Source: Streptomyces sp. S3(2020) (GTDB taxonomy: Bacteria > Actinomycetota > Actinomycetes > Streptomycetales > Streptomycetaceae). Taken from it: a stretch of DNA of 60,375 nucleotides. The notes below the pieces were generated by a model. The model ran no database searches and was not told where the DNA came from. It was given only the letters and a program-made list of their open reading frames with translations. Where the stretch lies: NCBI RefSeq assembly GCF_013044505.1, contig NZ_JABERD010000038.1, positions 1 through 60,375 of the forward strand. The letters run 5' to 3'. Below, in pieces: positions 35,121 through 43,246 of the stretch. Numbering within the stretch: the first letter of the stretch is position 1; the number at the start of each line of letters is the position of its first letter. Position numbers and translations under genes: made by a program.

Positions 35121-36098
35121 GTGGACTCCCGGCCGCTGGACGCGCTGGACCTGAAGCTGATGCAGGCTCTCCAACTGGACGCACGGGCGCCGTACAACCG
35201 CATCGGCGACGTGCTCGGCGTGTCCGACCAGACCGTCGCGCGCCGCATGCGGCGGCTGCGCACCACCGCCGGTCTGCGCGTGGTCGGGATCGTCGACGAG
35301 AGCAGACTCGGCCGCGCCACCTGGATCGTGCGGATGCGCTGCACCCCCGACGTGGCCGAACAGTTGGCCAACGCCCTCGCCCGCCGGCCCGACACCTCCT
35401 ACATCGACCTCATCTCGGGCGGCACCGAGGTGCTGTGCGCGATGAGACCCCGCAGCCGCAAGGACCGCGACGAACTCCTCTTCGACCGCCTCCAGCGCAC
35501 ACCCCGCGTCGTGTCCGTCAGCGCCCACTGTCTGCTGCACATCTTCTACGGCGGTCCGCTCGGCTGGCTCGACAAGATCCAGGCCCTGGACGCGGCCGAG
35601 GAGGAGGCGCTGCGCCCGCCGCCGCCGGAACCGCCGGACAGCCCCGACACCCTCGACGCCGACGACGAGGCCCTGGTGGCGGTCCTGCGCCAGGACGGCC
35701 GGGCCACCTACAGCGAACTCCAGTCCGCGACAGGCCAGTCGGAGTCCGCCGTCAAACGCCGTCTGGACCGGCTGTGCTCCTCGGGGCTCCTCTACTTCGA
35801 CATCCAGCACGACACGGAACCCTTCGGTCAGGGCGTCGGCGCGATGCTCTGGCTCAGCGTGGCACCCGCCGCCCTCGCACAGGTGGGTGAGGCCCTGGGG
35901 GAGCACCGCGAGGTCCGCTTCGCGGCGGCGATCACCGGCCAGGCCAACCTCGTGGTGTCGGTGCTCTGCCGCGGCACCGGCGAGCTCTACGCCTACCTGA
36001 GCGAGAAGATCGGCGCCCTGCAAGGCGTGCAGTCCGTCGAGACCACGCTCACACTGCGCCAGGTCAAGCAGCTGACGTACGAACCGGCGCAGCGGTGA
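35121..36098 (+). CDS. Lrp/AsnC-family regulator with duplicated domains
   Basis: A 325-aa protein, about twice the normal Lrp length. Unit 1 has an AsnC helix-turn-helix (LDLKLMQALQLDARAPYNRI, SDQTVARRMRRLR) and an RAM-like domain. Unit 2 repeats this (ADDEALVAVLRQDGRATYSE, QSESAVKRRLDRL), ending in the ligand fold VRFAAAITGQANLVVSVLCR. A Pro/Glu-rich linker (about residues 168-182) joins the units. The GTG has an AAGGAGG site. The adjacent MFS gene, transcribed the same way, could be a target. Confidence 0.9.
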   Translation: MDSRPLDALDLKLMQALQLDARAPYNRIGDVLGVSDQTVARRMRRLRTTAGLRVVGIVDESRLGRATWIVRMRCTPDVAEQLANALARRPDTSYIDLISGGTEVLCAMRPRSRKDRDELLFDRLQRTPRVVSVSAHCLLHIFYGGPLGWLDKIQALDAAEEEALRPPPPEPPDSPDTLDADDEALVAVLRQDGRATYSELQSATGQSESAVKRRLDRLCSSGLLYFDIQHDTEPFGQGVGAMLWLSVAPAALAQVGEALGEHREVRFAAAITGQANLVVSVLCRGTGELYAYLSEKIGALQGVQSVETTLTLRQVKQLTYEPAQR

Positions 36099-36108
36099 AC
36101 ACCGCCGA

Positions 36109-37977
36109 TCAGCCGAGGTCCCGACCGCCGGGCAGCGGCTGTTCGAACCAGACCACCTTGCCCGTGCTCACCCTGGTCGCCCCCCAGCGCTCCGCCAGCT
36201 GGTCGACCAGGAACAGCCCCCGGCCGCCCTCGTCGCTCAACTGCGCGTGCCGCATCCTCGGCACCACCGTCGAGTCGTCCTCCACCTCGCAGCGGAGCAC
36301 GTCGGTGCGCAGCAGCCGCAGGGTGATCGGCCGGCCGGCGAACCGCACGGCGTTCGCCACCACCTCGCTGACCAGCAGCTCGGTGGACTCCAGCAGGGAT
36401 TCCAGCCCCCACTGGCGCAGTGTCCTGCGGGTCAGCCGCCGGGCCTGTCCCGCGGTCTGCGGACGCGGAGCCAGGTACCAGTAGGCGACCGTGTCCGGCA
36501 GGATGCCCTCGAACCGGGCGGCGAGCAGCGCGATGTCGTCGTCCCGGTCACCCGACCCCACCGTCCCGAGCGCCTGGTCGCACAGCTCCTCCAACGTCGG
36601 GGCCGCGGCGCCCGCGGCGCCCGCCCGCAGCCGCGCGCACAGCCGCTCCACCCCGGTCATCACATCCGAGTCGCGGGACTCCACCAGACCGTCGGTGTAC
36701 AGCAGCAGGGTCGCGCCGGCCGGTGCGTGCGTCTCGACGGACTCGAAGCCACCGCCGCCGACACCGATCGGCGCCCCCGGCGGCACCCGCACGACCTCCG
36801 TGCTGCCGTCGGGATGCAGCAGCACGGGCGGCGGATGGCCGGCGCTCGACATCAGCAGCCGGTGCAGCACCGGGTCGTACATGGCGTACAGGCAGGTCGC
36901 CGTGTGCTCGCTGCCCAGCCGCTCCGCCTGCTCGTCGAGATGGTGCAGGATCTCGTCGGGGGAGAGGTCGAGCCCGGCGAGGGTCTGCACGATGGTGCGC
37001 AGCTGGCCCATGATCGCGGCCGACGTCATGGAATGGCCCATCACATCGCCGATGACCAGTGCGACGCGGTTGCCGGGCAGCGGGATCGCGTCGTACCAGT
37101 CGCCGCCGACCTGCGCGGTCCGCGAGGACGGCAGATAGCGGCTGGCCAGCCCCACTCCGGTCGGTGTGGGCAGGGACGCCGGGAGCATGGTGCGCTGCAA
37201 CGCGTCCGCGACGGCCGCCTCGCGCGCGTAGAGCACCGCCTTGTGGATGCCCAGAGCGGTGTGGGTGGCGAGCTGGGAGGCGACGAGGAGATCGTCGTAG
37301 GTGAAATCCGGCCGCCCGGGGCCGCGGATCAGCACGACGCTGCCCATGACATGGCTACGACCGTGCAGCGGAGCGATGATCAGCCGCCGTCCGGGCGGCA
37401 CCGCCCCCGGCGCGTTCGCCACCCCCAGCAGCTCGGCCACCACGGGACGCAGACCCGGAGTGTTCCCGAAGACCGGCCGTCCGGCCTGGAGCAGCTCGGT
37501 GAGCGGGCCGCCGTCTGCCGGGCGCACGACCTCGGCGGCCCGGACGGTGGCGGCCGCCGGGGGCGGGTCCGTGGTGTGCAGCCGCAGGACACCGGGGTCG
37601 GCGTGGGGCTCGTCGCCCACCGGAAGCGGTGTGTACAGATGGACGAACGCCGAGTCGGCGAAGGCCGGGACGGCCGCCCGGCACAGTTCGTCCAGCGTCT
37701 CGTCGAGGTTCATGCCGCGGGCGATCCGCCGGGTCGCCGCGTCGAGATAGCGGAGCCTGTCGGTCTGCGGCTCGGAGGCGAGGGGGCGTCCGGCGGGCGC
37801 TTTCGGGGGCGGCGGGCGCATGGCCGCGCCGCCGTCCTCGGGGCCCTCGGCCGCGCGTGCCCTGCCCGACTTCGAGGACGGCGCGGGGCGCCCGGGCCGA
37901 CGCGGGGCACCGGACGGCTCGTGCACACCGGCCGCCTGCCCGCCGGGGCCGCCATCGGCTCCGGGCTGCTTCGTCAC
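36109..37977 (-). CDS. PP2C/SpoIIE phosphatase with GAF and histidine-kinase-like ATPase domains
   Basis: A 622-aa partner-switch regulator. A low-complexity N-terminus (1-65) precedes a GAF-type sensor (about 75-265). The SpoIIE phosphatase domain (about 270-485) has VGGDWYDAIPLPGNRVALVI, DVMGHSM and LLYTDGLVESRD with the metal-binding Asp residues. The C-terminal HATPase_c anti-sigma kinase domain (about 495-615) has ELLVSEVVANAVRF and DEGGRGLFLVDQLAERWG. Such proteins set the phosphorylation of anti-anti-sigma factors, controlling stress sigma factors in Streptomyces. No transmembrane helix is seen. It converges on the Lrp gene. Confidence 0.92.
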   Translation of the reverse strand: MTKQPGADGGPGGQAAGVHEPSGAPRRPGRPAPSSKSGRARAAEGPEDGGAAMRPPPPKAPAGRPLASEPQTDRLRYLDAATRRIARGMNLDETLDELCRAAVPAFADSAFVHLYTPLPVGDEPHADPGVLRLHTTDPPPAAATVRAAEVVRPADGGPLTELLQAGRPVFGNTPGLRPVVAELLGVANAPGAVPPGRRLIIAPLHGRSHVMGSVVLIRGPGRPDFTYDDLLVASQLATHTALGIHKAVLYAREAAVADALQRTMLPASLPTPTGVGLASRYLPSSRTAQVGGDWYDAIPLPGNRVALVIGDVMGHSMTSAAIMGQLRTIVQTLAGLDLSPDEILHHLDEQAERLGSEHTATCLYAMYDPVLHRLLMSSAGHPPPVLLHPDGSTEVVRVPPGAPIGVGGGGFESVETHAPAGATLLLYTDGLVESRDSDVMTGVERLCARLRAGAAGAAAPTLEELCDQALGTVGSGDRDDDIALLAARFEGILPDTVAYWYLAPRPQTAGQARRLTRRTLRQWGLESLLESTELLVSEVVANAVRFAGRPITLRLLRTDVLRCEVEDDSTVVPRMRHAQLSDEGGRGLFLVDQLAERWGATRVSTGKVVWFEQPLPGGRDLG

Positions 37978-38029
37978 GCGTGTCCTTCCGGCCGTGCGGG
38001 CCCGCGCCGGGCGGGCTGTTCAGGAGCTG

Positions 38030-38710
38030 TCAGTCACGCCGTCGGCAGCGCAGGAAGATCTGCACCTCGGGCGGCACGTCCACGGACGCGGGAGCGTAGG
38101 AGAACGTGGACTCCTCGACGATCTCGAAGCCCTCACCTTCCACGACCTCGCGCAGCTCGTCCCGGAGATAGCCGGACACCCGGATGGTGCTGCCGATGAA
38201 CGGGATCGAGAAGTCGTCCACGTCCGCCTCGACCATCGACAGCGCGAACAGGCCGCCCGGAACGAGCAGGTGGTGGATGGTCCGCACGGCGAGCGGAATC
38301 TCGGCCCGCGGCAGCATGAGCAGGGCGAAGAAGGCCGTCACCGCGTCGAAGCGGCCGAGGTCCCGAGGGCCGTCGGGCCGCAGATCCGCGATGTCGGCCC
38401 GGTGGAACGTCCCGGTGGGCACGTGCTGCCGGGCGAGCGTGACCATCCGGTCCGACAGGTCGACCCCGACGACGTCCAGGCCGCCCTCCGCCAGCTGGCG
38501 TGCGGTCGGGATCCCGGTGCCGCAGCCCAGGTCCAGCACGCGTGACCCGGCCCGCAGGGACCTGGTCAGCCACTCGGCGGACGCGACCTGGCCCTCCTTG
38601 TGCGGGAAGGCCTCGTCGTAGCGGTCGCCGATGGCGTCGAAGGCCTCGGCCTGGCCGGTGCGGTCGAGCCGCAGGCTCCCGTAGCCGAGTTCGTCGGCAG
38701 GGCTGCTCAC
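38030..38710 (-). CDS. Class I SAM-dependent methyltransferase
   Basis: A 226-aa methyltransferase. Motif I is VLDLGCGTGIPTARQLAEGG, motif post-I is VVGVDLSDRM, and a late LVPGGLFALSMVEAD strand follows. The N-terminus AFDAIGDRYDEAFPHKEGQV is typical of small-molecule or ubiquinone-like methyltransferases. GTG 38710 has AAAGGAG. A 16-bp tandem repeat lies immediately upstream in the leader. The substrate is unknown. Confidence 0.9.
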   Translation of the reverse strand: MSSPADELGYGSLRLDRTGQAEAFDAIGDRYDEAFPHKEGQVASAEWLTRSLRAGSRVLDLGCGTGIPTARQLAEGGLDVVGVDLSDRMVTLARQHVPTGTFHRADIADLRPDGPRDLGRFDAVTAFFALLMLPRAEIPLAVRTIHHLLVPGGLFALSMVEADVDDFSIPFIGSTIRVSGYLRDELREVVEGEGFEIVEESTFSYAPASVDVPPEVQIFLRCRRRD

Positions 38711-38721
38711 GAGGATTCTCC

Positions 38722-38753
38722 TTTGATGCCGTATGAGTTTGATGCTGTATGGG
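38722..38753. repeat. Tandem 16-bp direct repeat in the methyltransferase leader
   Basis: TTTGATGCCGTATGAG (38722-38737) followed at once by TTTGATGCTGTATGGG (38738-38753): two mismatches in 16. On the minus strand this gives two CATACRGCATCAAA units just before the ribosome site. The adjoining A+T-rich stretch (38754-38775, with GTATAA on the minus strand) probably holds the promoter. Confidence 0.7.
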
Positions 38754-38825
38754 TAATTTTTTCACAGTTATACAGACTGGGGCGCGGGCGGGCAGCTGAT
38801 CACACCGGCCGCGATGGTCATGATG

Positions 38826-38870
38826 CCCCGCACCTCCACCGGGGGGAGGCCTTTCGGTGGAGGTACGGGG
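38826..38870. terminator. Hairpin downstream of the FG-GAP gene
   Basis: A 16-nt arm pair (38826-38841 with 38855-38870, one mismatch) and a 13-nt loop lie 16 bp after the FG-GAP gene stop. It reads as a terminator on the minus strand. Confidence 0.75.
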
Positions 38871-38886
38871 CGGTTTCCCGGCCGAC

Positions 38887-40170
38887 TCAGTCGCAGGAAC
38901 CGGTGAAGACGTCGACCTGGTCGTCGGCGCTGCTCGCCACCACGAGGTCCTGGGTGCCGTCGGAGGTCAGGTCGGCGGCCGCCGCCTCGTAGGCGCCGTC
39001 CCCGGTCAGCTCGGCCAGCTCGGTCAGGGCACCTCCCGACGTGCCCTGGAAGACGGTGACGGAGTCCCCGTTCAGGGAGGAGACCAGGACGTCCGTCACG
39101 TCGTCGCCGTCGAGGTCGGCGGCGTTCACGGAGACCGGCAGGGCGGAGGTGGTGTAGGCGACGGAGTCGTCGAAGGTGCCGTCGCCGTTGCCCGTGAAGA
39201 TCTCCAGGGTGTTGGAGCCGTTGCTGATGGTGGCCAGGTCGGTCTCGCCGTCCCCGTCGAAGTCGCCGGGGGCGATGGAGTACAGCCGGGCGACACTGGC
39301 GTACTGCGTGACGTCGCCGAAGGTGCCGTCGCCGTTGCCGAGTGCCACGCTGACGCCGCCGGCGGTGGCGACGCTCGCGGTGGCGACGTCCAGGTCGCCG
39401 TCCCCGTCGAAGTCGGTGAGGGCCAGGCCGTGCGGCCGGGTCACGGTGACCGCTTCGAGGTCGACCGTGAACGATCCCGTGCCGTCGCCGAGCAGCAGAC
39501 TGACACCGCCGCCCGACTCCTCGGCCACCGCCAGATCCAGGTTTCCGTCGCCGTCGATGTCGCCCGGGACGAGAGAGCGGGCGCCGCCGCCGACCGTGTA
39601 CCGGGTGGCGTCCCCGAAGGTGCCGTCGCCGTTTCCGGGCAGGACGCTGACGGTGCCGCCGTCGAAGTCGGCGGTGGCGAGGTCCGGGGAGCCGTCGGCG
39701 TCGAGGTCGGCGATGACGGTCTGGTACGGCTTGTCGCCGACCGTGTACGCGGTGGCCTCGCCGAAGGTGCCGTCGCCGGTGCCCAGCAGGACCGACACCG
39801 CGTCGGCGTCGTTGTCCGCCGCGACGACGTCCGCGTTCCCGTCGCCGTCGAGGTCGCCGGTCACCACGTGCCGGGGGTTGTCGCCGACCGCCGCCGACGT
39901 GTCCGAGCGGGTGAAGGTGATGCCGGACGCACAGTCGGCGGCAGCGGTCGTGCTCGGGCCGGCCGCCGATGCCATGGCCGCGACGCTCGCGCCGAAGGCT
40001 AAGGCGCCGATGGTGCCGAGGGTCAGGACCCGACGGGCCCTGTGCTTCCGGTGGTTGCTCAGCTTGTGGTCGCTCTGCTTGTGGTTGTTCTTCTTGTGGT
40101 TGCTCTGCCTCTTCGCAGAGAGCCTCGTTGTCATGGGCACGGGAACGTAGGGGCGCGGGCTGTGATTCAC
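38887..40170 (-). CDS. Secreted FG-GAP / VCBS repeat protein
   Basis: Up to 427 aa. After a membrane signal (LTLGTIGALAFGASVAAMASAA) come about seven FG-GAP repeats of around 50 residues. Each has a calcium-binding DxDxDGxxD loop (GDLDGDGNADVV, ADLDADGSPDLA, GDIDGDGNLDLA, TDFDGDGDLDVA, GDFDGDGETDLA, ADLDGDDVTDVL), predicting a seven-bladed integrin-like propeller. The N-terminus is odd: a Lys/His/Asn/Ser-rich run of SNHKK-like units precedes the signal. The start may be GTG 40170 or ATG 40134. It may bind extracellular ligands; no enzyme motif is seen. Confidence 0.85.
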   Translation of the reverse strand: MNHSPRPYVPVPMTTRLSAKRQSNHKKNNHKQSDHKLSNHRKHRARRVLTLGTIGALAFGASVAAMASAAGPSTTAAADCASGITFTRSDTSAAVGDNPRHVVTGDLDGDGNADVVAADNDADAVSVLLGTGDGTFGEATAYTVGDKPYQTVIADLDADGSPDLATADFDGGTVSVLPGNGDGTFGDATRYTVGGGARSLVPGDIDGDGNLDLAVAEESGGGVSLLLGDGTGSFTVDLEAVTVTRPHGLALTDFDGDGDLDVATASVATAGGVSVALGNGDGTFGDVTQYASVARLYSIAPGDFDGDGETDLATISNGSNTLEIFTGNGDGTFDDSVAYTTSALPVSVNAADLDGDDVTDVLVSSLNGDSVTVFQGTSGGALTELAELTGDGAYEAAAADLTSDGTQDLVVASSADDQVDVFTGSCD

Positions 40171-40300
40171 GTGTCACGGGACCGTGGTTTGGCCCAGTAC
40201 CCGGCGCCGCGGAGCACCGGTGAAAACCCTGTGGAAGCGGTGTCGGTGGTGCCGTTTATGCTGCCCCTCACGATCACGCGGTACCAGGGGAGGGCGCGGC

Positions 40301-41290
40301 ATGTTGGGCAGGCTGTTCGGGAGAAGTGCGGAGAGACCGGCGGCGCATCCGCAGGCCCTTCCCCCGCTCAAGCAGAAGCACGGGACGTACGCGCTGCGCG
40401 CGCTGGGAGACGCCCGGGTGCTCGCACTGGTCGAGGCGGCCGACGCGGGTGACTGGACGGCGGTCAAGGCGGCGCTGGCCCCCTTCGACCTCGGCCACGA
40501 TCAGGCGGTCCTGGGGCAACTGACCGATGTGGACGGCGTGGAGGAGTGGATCGTCCGGGCCGCCGAGGAGGACAAGGACGACAAGGAGCTCCGGGCGACG
40601 GCACTGTTGATATCGGGTGCGCGCCATGTCGCCTGGGGCTGGGAGGCACGCACGTCCGCCCGTGCCGTGGACGTCGGCCGCGAACAGTGGCAGACCTTCT
40701 ACGAGCGGCTGCGCATCGCCGAGGAGCACCTGCTCGGGGCCGCCGAACTGCGGCCCGACTGGATCACGCCGTGGCGCCATCTGCTCACCTCCGGGCGCGG
40801 CATGTCCGTCGACGACAGCGTCAAGGAGGCCCGGCTCGCGGCCGGTCTGCGCCGTGACCCGCTGGACCTGGACATCCACCTGGAGTGGGTGTCGCAGCTC
40901 CAGCCCCGCTGGGGCGGAGAGCCGGGCCAGGCCCTGGAGTTCGCCCGCAAGGCCTTCGCCGGAGCGCCCGACGGGCACCGTCTCGGCTGTGCCGTCGCCA
41001 TGGCACGGGTCGAGGAGTGGGTGGAGTCCGACGACCACGACTGCCTGCAACATCCGCGGATCCGGACCGAGTTGAGGGAAGCCGCGGAGCGCAGCATCCT
41101 GCACCACGCATACGAACGCCGCCTGGGCTGGCAGGGCGACTACAACATCTTCGCCATGGCCCTCTCGCTGGCGGGCAGCAGCACGGCCTCCAATGTCTTC
41201 CGCGAGCTGGAGGGCGTGTACACCGAGTGGCCGTGGACCTTCATGGCGGACCCGCAGAAGGCCTACGCCCGCTTCCGCAAGGCCTTCTGA
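40301..41290 (+). CDS. Uncharacterised helical protein upstream of HSP90-like gene
   Basis: A 329-aa soluble protein starting at ATG 40301 behind AGGGGAGGG. No enzyme motif is recognised. The sequence is helical with TPR/SEL1-like spacing (ARTSARAVDVGREQWQTFYE, EEHLLGAAELRPDWITPWRH, EPGQALEFARKAFAGAPDGH), and many Trp residues. It resembles Streptomyces proteins annotated only as hypothetical. It is 97 bp from the HSP90-like gene on the same strand with no terminator between them, so a chaperone-linked role is likely but unproven. Confidence 0.72.
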   Translation: MLGRLFGRSAERPAAHPQALPPLKQKHGTYALRALGDARVLALVEAADAGDWTAVKAALAPFDLGHDQAVLGQLTDVDGVEEWIVRAAEEDKDDKELRATALLISGARHVAWGWEARTSARAVDVGREQWQTFYERLRIAEEHLLGAAELRPDWITPWRHLLTSGRGMSVDDSVKEARLAAGLRRDPLDLDIHLEWVSQLQPRWGGEPGQALEFARKAFAGAPDGHRLGCAVAMARVEEWVESDDHDCLQHPRIRTELREAAERSILHHAYERRLGWQGDYNIFAMALSLAGSSTASNVFRELEGVYTEWPWTFMADPQKAYARFRKAF

Positions 41291-41387
41291 GCCGCAGGCT
41301 GAGCCGCCGTCCGAGTCGCCTTTCGGGTCGCCTTTTGAGCCGTCGGCCATCCCACCTCCCCGCCGTTCCCCTCTCCCCGGACTCCTC

Positions 41388-43244
41388 ATGCCTCTGCGCC
41401 ACAACTCCGCCGACCACGCCCCCGCCGACCGCACCTTCCAGGTGGATCTGCGCGGCCTCGTCGACCTCCTCTCCCACCACCTCTACTCCAGCCCCCGCGT
41501 CTACCTGCGTGAACTCATGCAGAACGCGGTGGACGCCCTCACCGCACGGCACGCCGTCGAGCCCGGCGGCAGCTTCGGTATCCGCCTGTACGCGGACGGC
41601 GTGACCGTACGCGTCGAGGACGACGGCGTCGGTCTCACCGAGGACGACGTACACACCTTCCTCGCCACGATCGGCCGCAGCAGCAAGCGGGCCGACAAGA
41701 TCGCCGAGCAACGCGCGGACTTCATCGGCCAGTTCGGCATCGGCCTGCTCTCCTGCTTCCTGGTCGCCGACGAGATCCACGTCCTGAGCCGCTCCGCCCG
41801 CACCCCGGACGCCCCCGCCGTCGAATGGCGGGGACGCGGCGACGGCAGCTACACCGTCCGTACGCTGCCCGCCTCCGCCCGCCCCCGGCCCGGCACCACC
41901 GTCACGCTGACGCCGCGCGCCGACGCGGGCGAGTGGACCCGCCCCGCGCAAGTGCACGCGCTGGCACGGCACTTCGGCTCCCTGCTGCGCCACCCGGTCA
42001 CCTTCGACGACGGCACACGCGGCGCAGGAGGCGCAGCCGGTCCGGGTGCGCCCGTGAACCCCGAGCCCGCGCCCTGGTCGCGCACCTACCCCACCCCGGG
42101 CGCCCGCTCCCGCGCGCTGGCCGCGTACGGCGAGGAGGTCTTCGGCTTCACCCCGCTGGACACCATCGAACTGGACCTGCCCGCCGTAGGCCTGAAGGGC
42201 ATCGCGTGCGTGCTGCCCGAAGCGGTCCCCGCCGGCCGCCGTCACGGCCACCGCGTCCACGTCAAGGGCATGCTGCTGTCCGAGCAGGCCGAGGAGATCC
42301 TCCCCGAGTGGGCCTTCTTCGTCCGCTGTGTCGTCGACGCCGAGAGCCTGCGCCCGACGGCGTCCCGCGAGTCCCTCTACGAGGACGACACCCTCGCCGC
42401 CGTCCGCGACGCCCTCGCCGAGCGGCTGCGCGCCTGGATCGCCCGGGCCGCCGCCAGCGACCCCGACCTGCTCCACCGCTTCCTCCAGGCCCACCACCTG
42501 GCCGTGAAGTCGCTCGCCGTGCACGACGACGAGATCCTGCGGATGCTGCTGCCCTGGCTGCCGTTCGAGACCACCGACGGCCACTGCACCCTCGACGAGT
42601 TCGCACGCACCCACCGCACGGTGCTCGTCACGTCGAGCGTGGAGGAGTTCCGCCAGGTCGCGGCGATCGCCTCGGCGGCCGGACTGGGCGTCGTCAACGG
42701 CGGCTACACCTACGACCGCCAACTGGTCCACCGGCTGCCCGAGATCAGGCCCGAGGCCACCGTCGCCGACCTCGACCCTGCGACCCTCACCGCCCATCTC
42801 GACCCCGTCGACCGGGAGACGGAACTGGCCGCCGCGGCCTACCTCGCCCGGGCCCGCGACGCCCTCTCCGTCTTCGACTGCGATGTCGCGCTGCGCACCT
42901 TCCAGCCCGCCTCCGCCCCCGCCCTGCTGGTGGACAGCCGCGAGGCCCGGCACGAGCGCACCCGCTCCCAGCTCGCCCGCGAGCAGGAGGGCGGCCTGTG
43001 GGGCGACATCCTCGGCGCCCTGCGCCAGGAGGCACCGCGGGCCCAGCTGATCCTCAACCAGCTCAACCCGCTCGTCCGCACCGCCGTCGCCATCGACGAG
43101 CCCGAGCTGGCCCGCACCAGCGCCGAAGCCCTCTACGGACAGGCCGTGATGCTGTCCCGGCGCCCGCTCAGGCCCGCCGAGTCGAGCCTGATCAACCGCT
43201 CCTTCCTCGACCTCCTCGCCCACGCCCTCCGCAAGGACAGCTGA
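41388..43244 (+). CDS. HSP90-family ATPase (diverged HtpG)
   Basis: A 618-aa protein with an N-terminal GHKL ATPase: RELMQNAVDA (Glu42, Asn46), EDDGVGLTEDD (Asp79, Gly80, Gly82), TIGRSSKRADK and GQFGIGLLSCF (114-124). The middle domain keeps the Arg-containing segment LRPTASRESLYED. The C-terminal third is diverged from HtpG. This is a client-specific HSP90 rather than the housekeeping one. The start at ATG 41388 has only a weak ribosome site, so it may be coupled to the upstream gene. The TPR gene follows two bases after the stop. Confidence 0.9.
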   Translation: MPLRHNSADHAPADRTFQVDLRGLVDLLSHHLYSSPRVYLRELMQNAVDALTARHAVEPGGSFGIRLYADGVTVRVEDDGVGLTEDDVHTFLATIGRSSKRADKIAEQRADFIGQFGIGLLSCFLVADEIHVLSRSARTPDAPAVEWRGRGDGSYTVRTLPASARPRPGTTVTLTPRADAGEWTRPAQVHALARHFGSLLRHPVTFDDGTRGAGGAAGPGAPVNPEPAPWSRTYPTPGARSRALAAYGEEVFGFTPLDTIELDLPAVGLKGIACVLPEAVPAGRRHGHRVHVKGMLLSEQAEEILPEWAFFVRCVVDAESLRPTASRESLYEDDTLAAVRDALAERLRAWIARAAASDPDLLHRFLQAHHLAVKSLAVHDDEILRMLLPWLPFETTDGHCTLDEFARTHRTVLVTSSVEEFRQVAAIASAAGLGVVNGGYTYDRQLVHRLPEIRPEATVADLDPATLTAHLDPVDRETELAAAAYLARARDALSVFDCDVALRTFQPASAPALLVDSREARHERTRSQLAREQEGGLWGDILGALRQEAPRAQLILNQLNPLVRTAVAIDEPELARTSAEALYGQAVMLSRRPLRPAESSLINRSFLDLLAHALRKDS

Positions 43245-43246
43245 CG

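Noticed and set aside
41291..41387. Extra small gene between 40301 gene and HSP90
   Set aside because: The gap holds only imperfect 12-bp GAGYCGCCK-like repeats with no ribosome site or plausible frame.
41825..43246. Upstream extension of the TPR gene frame
   Set aside because: It overlaps the HSP90 gene in another frame with Arg/Pro-rich low-complexity translation; ATG 43247 follows the HSP90 stop directly.
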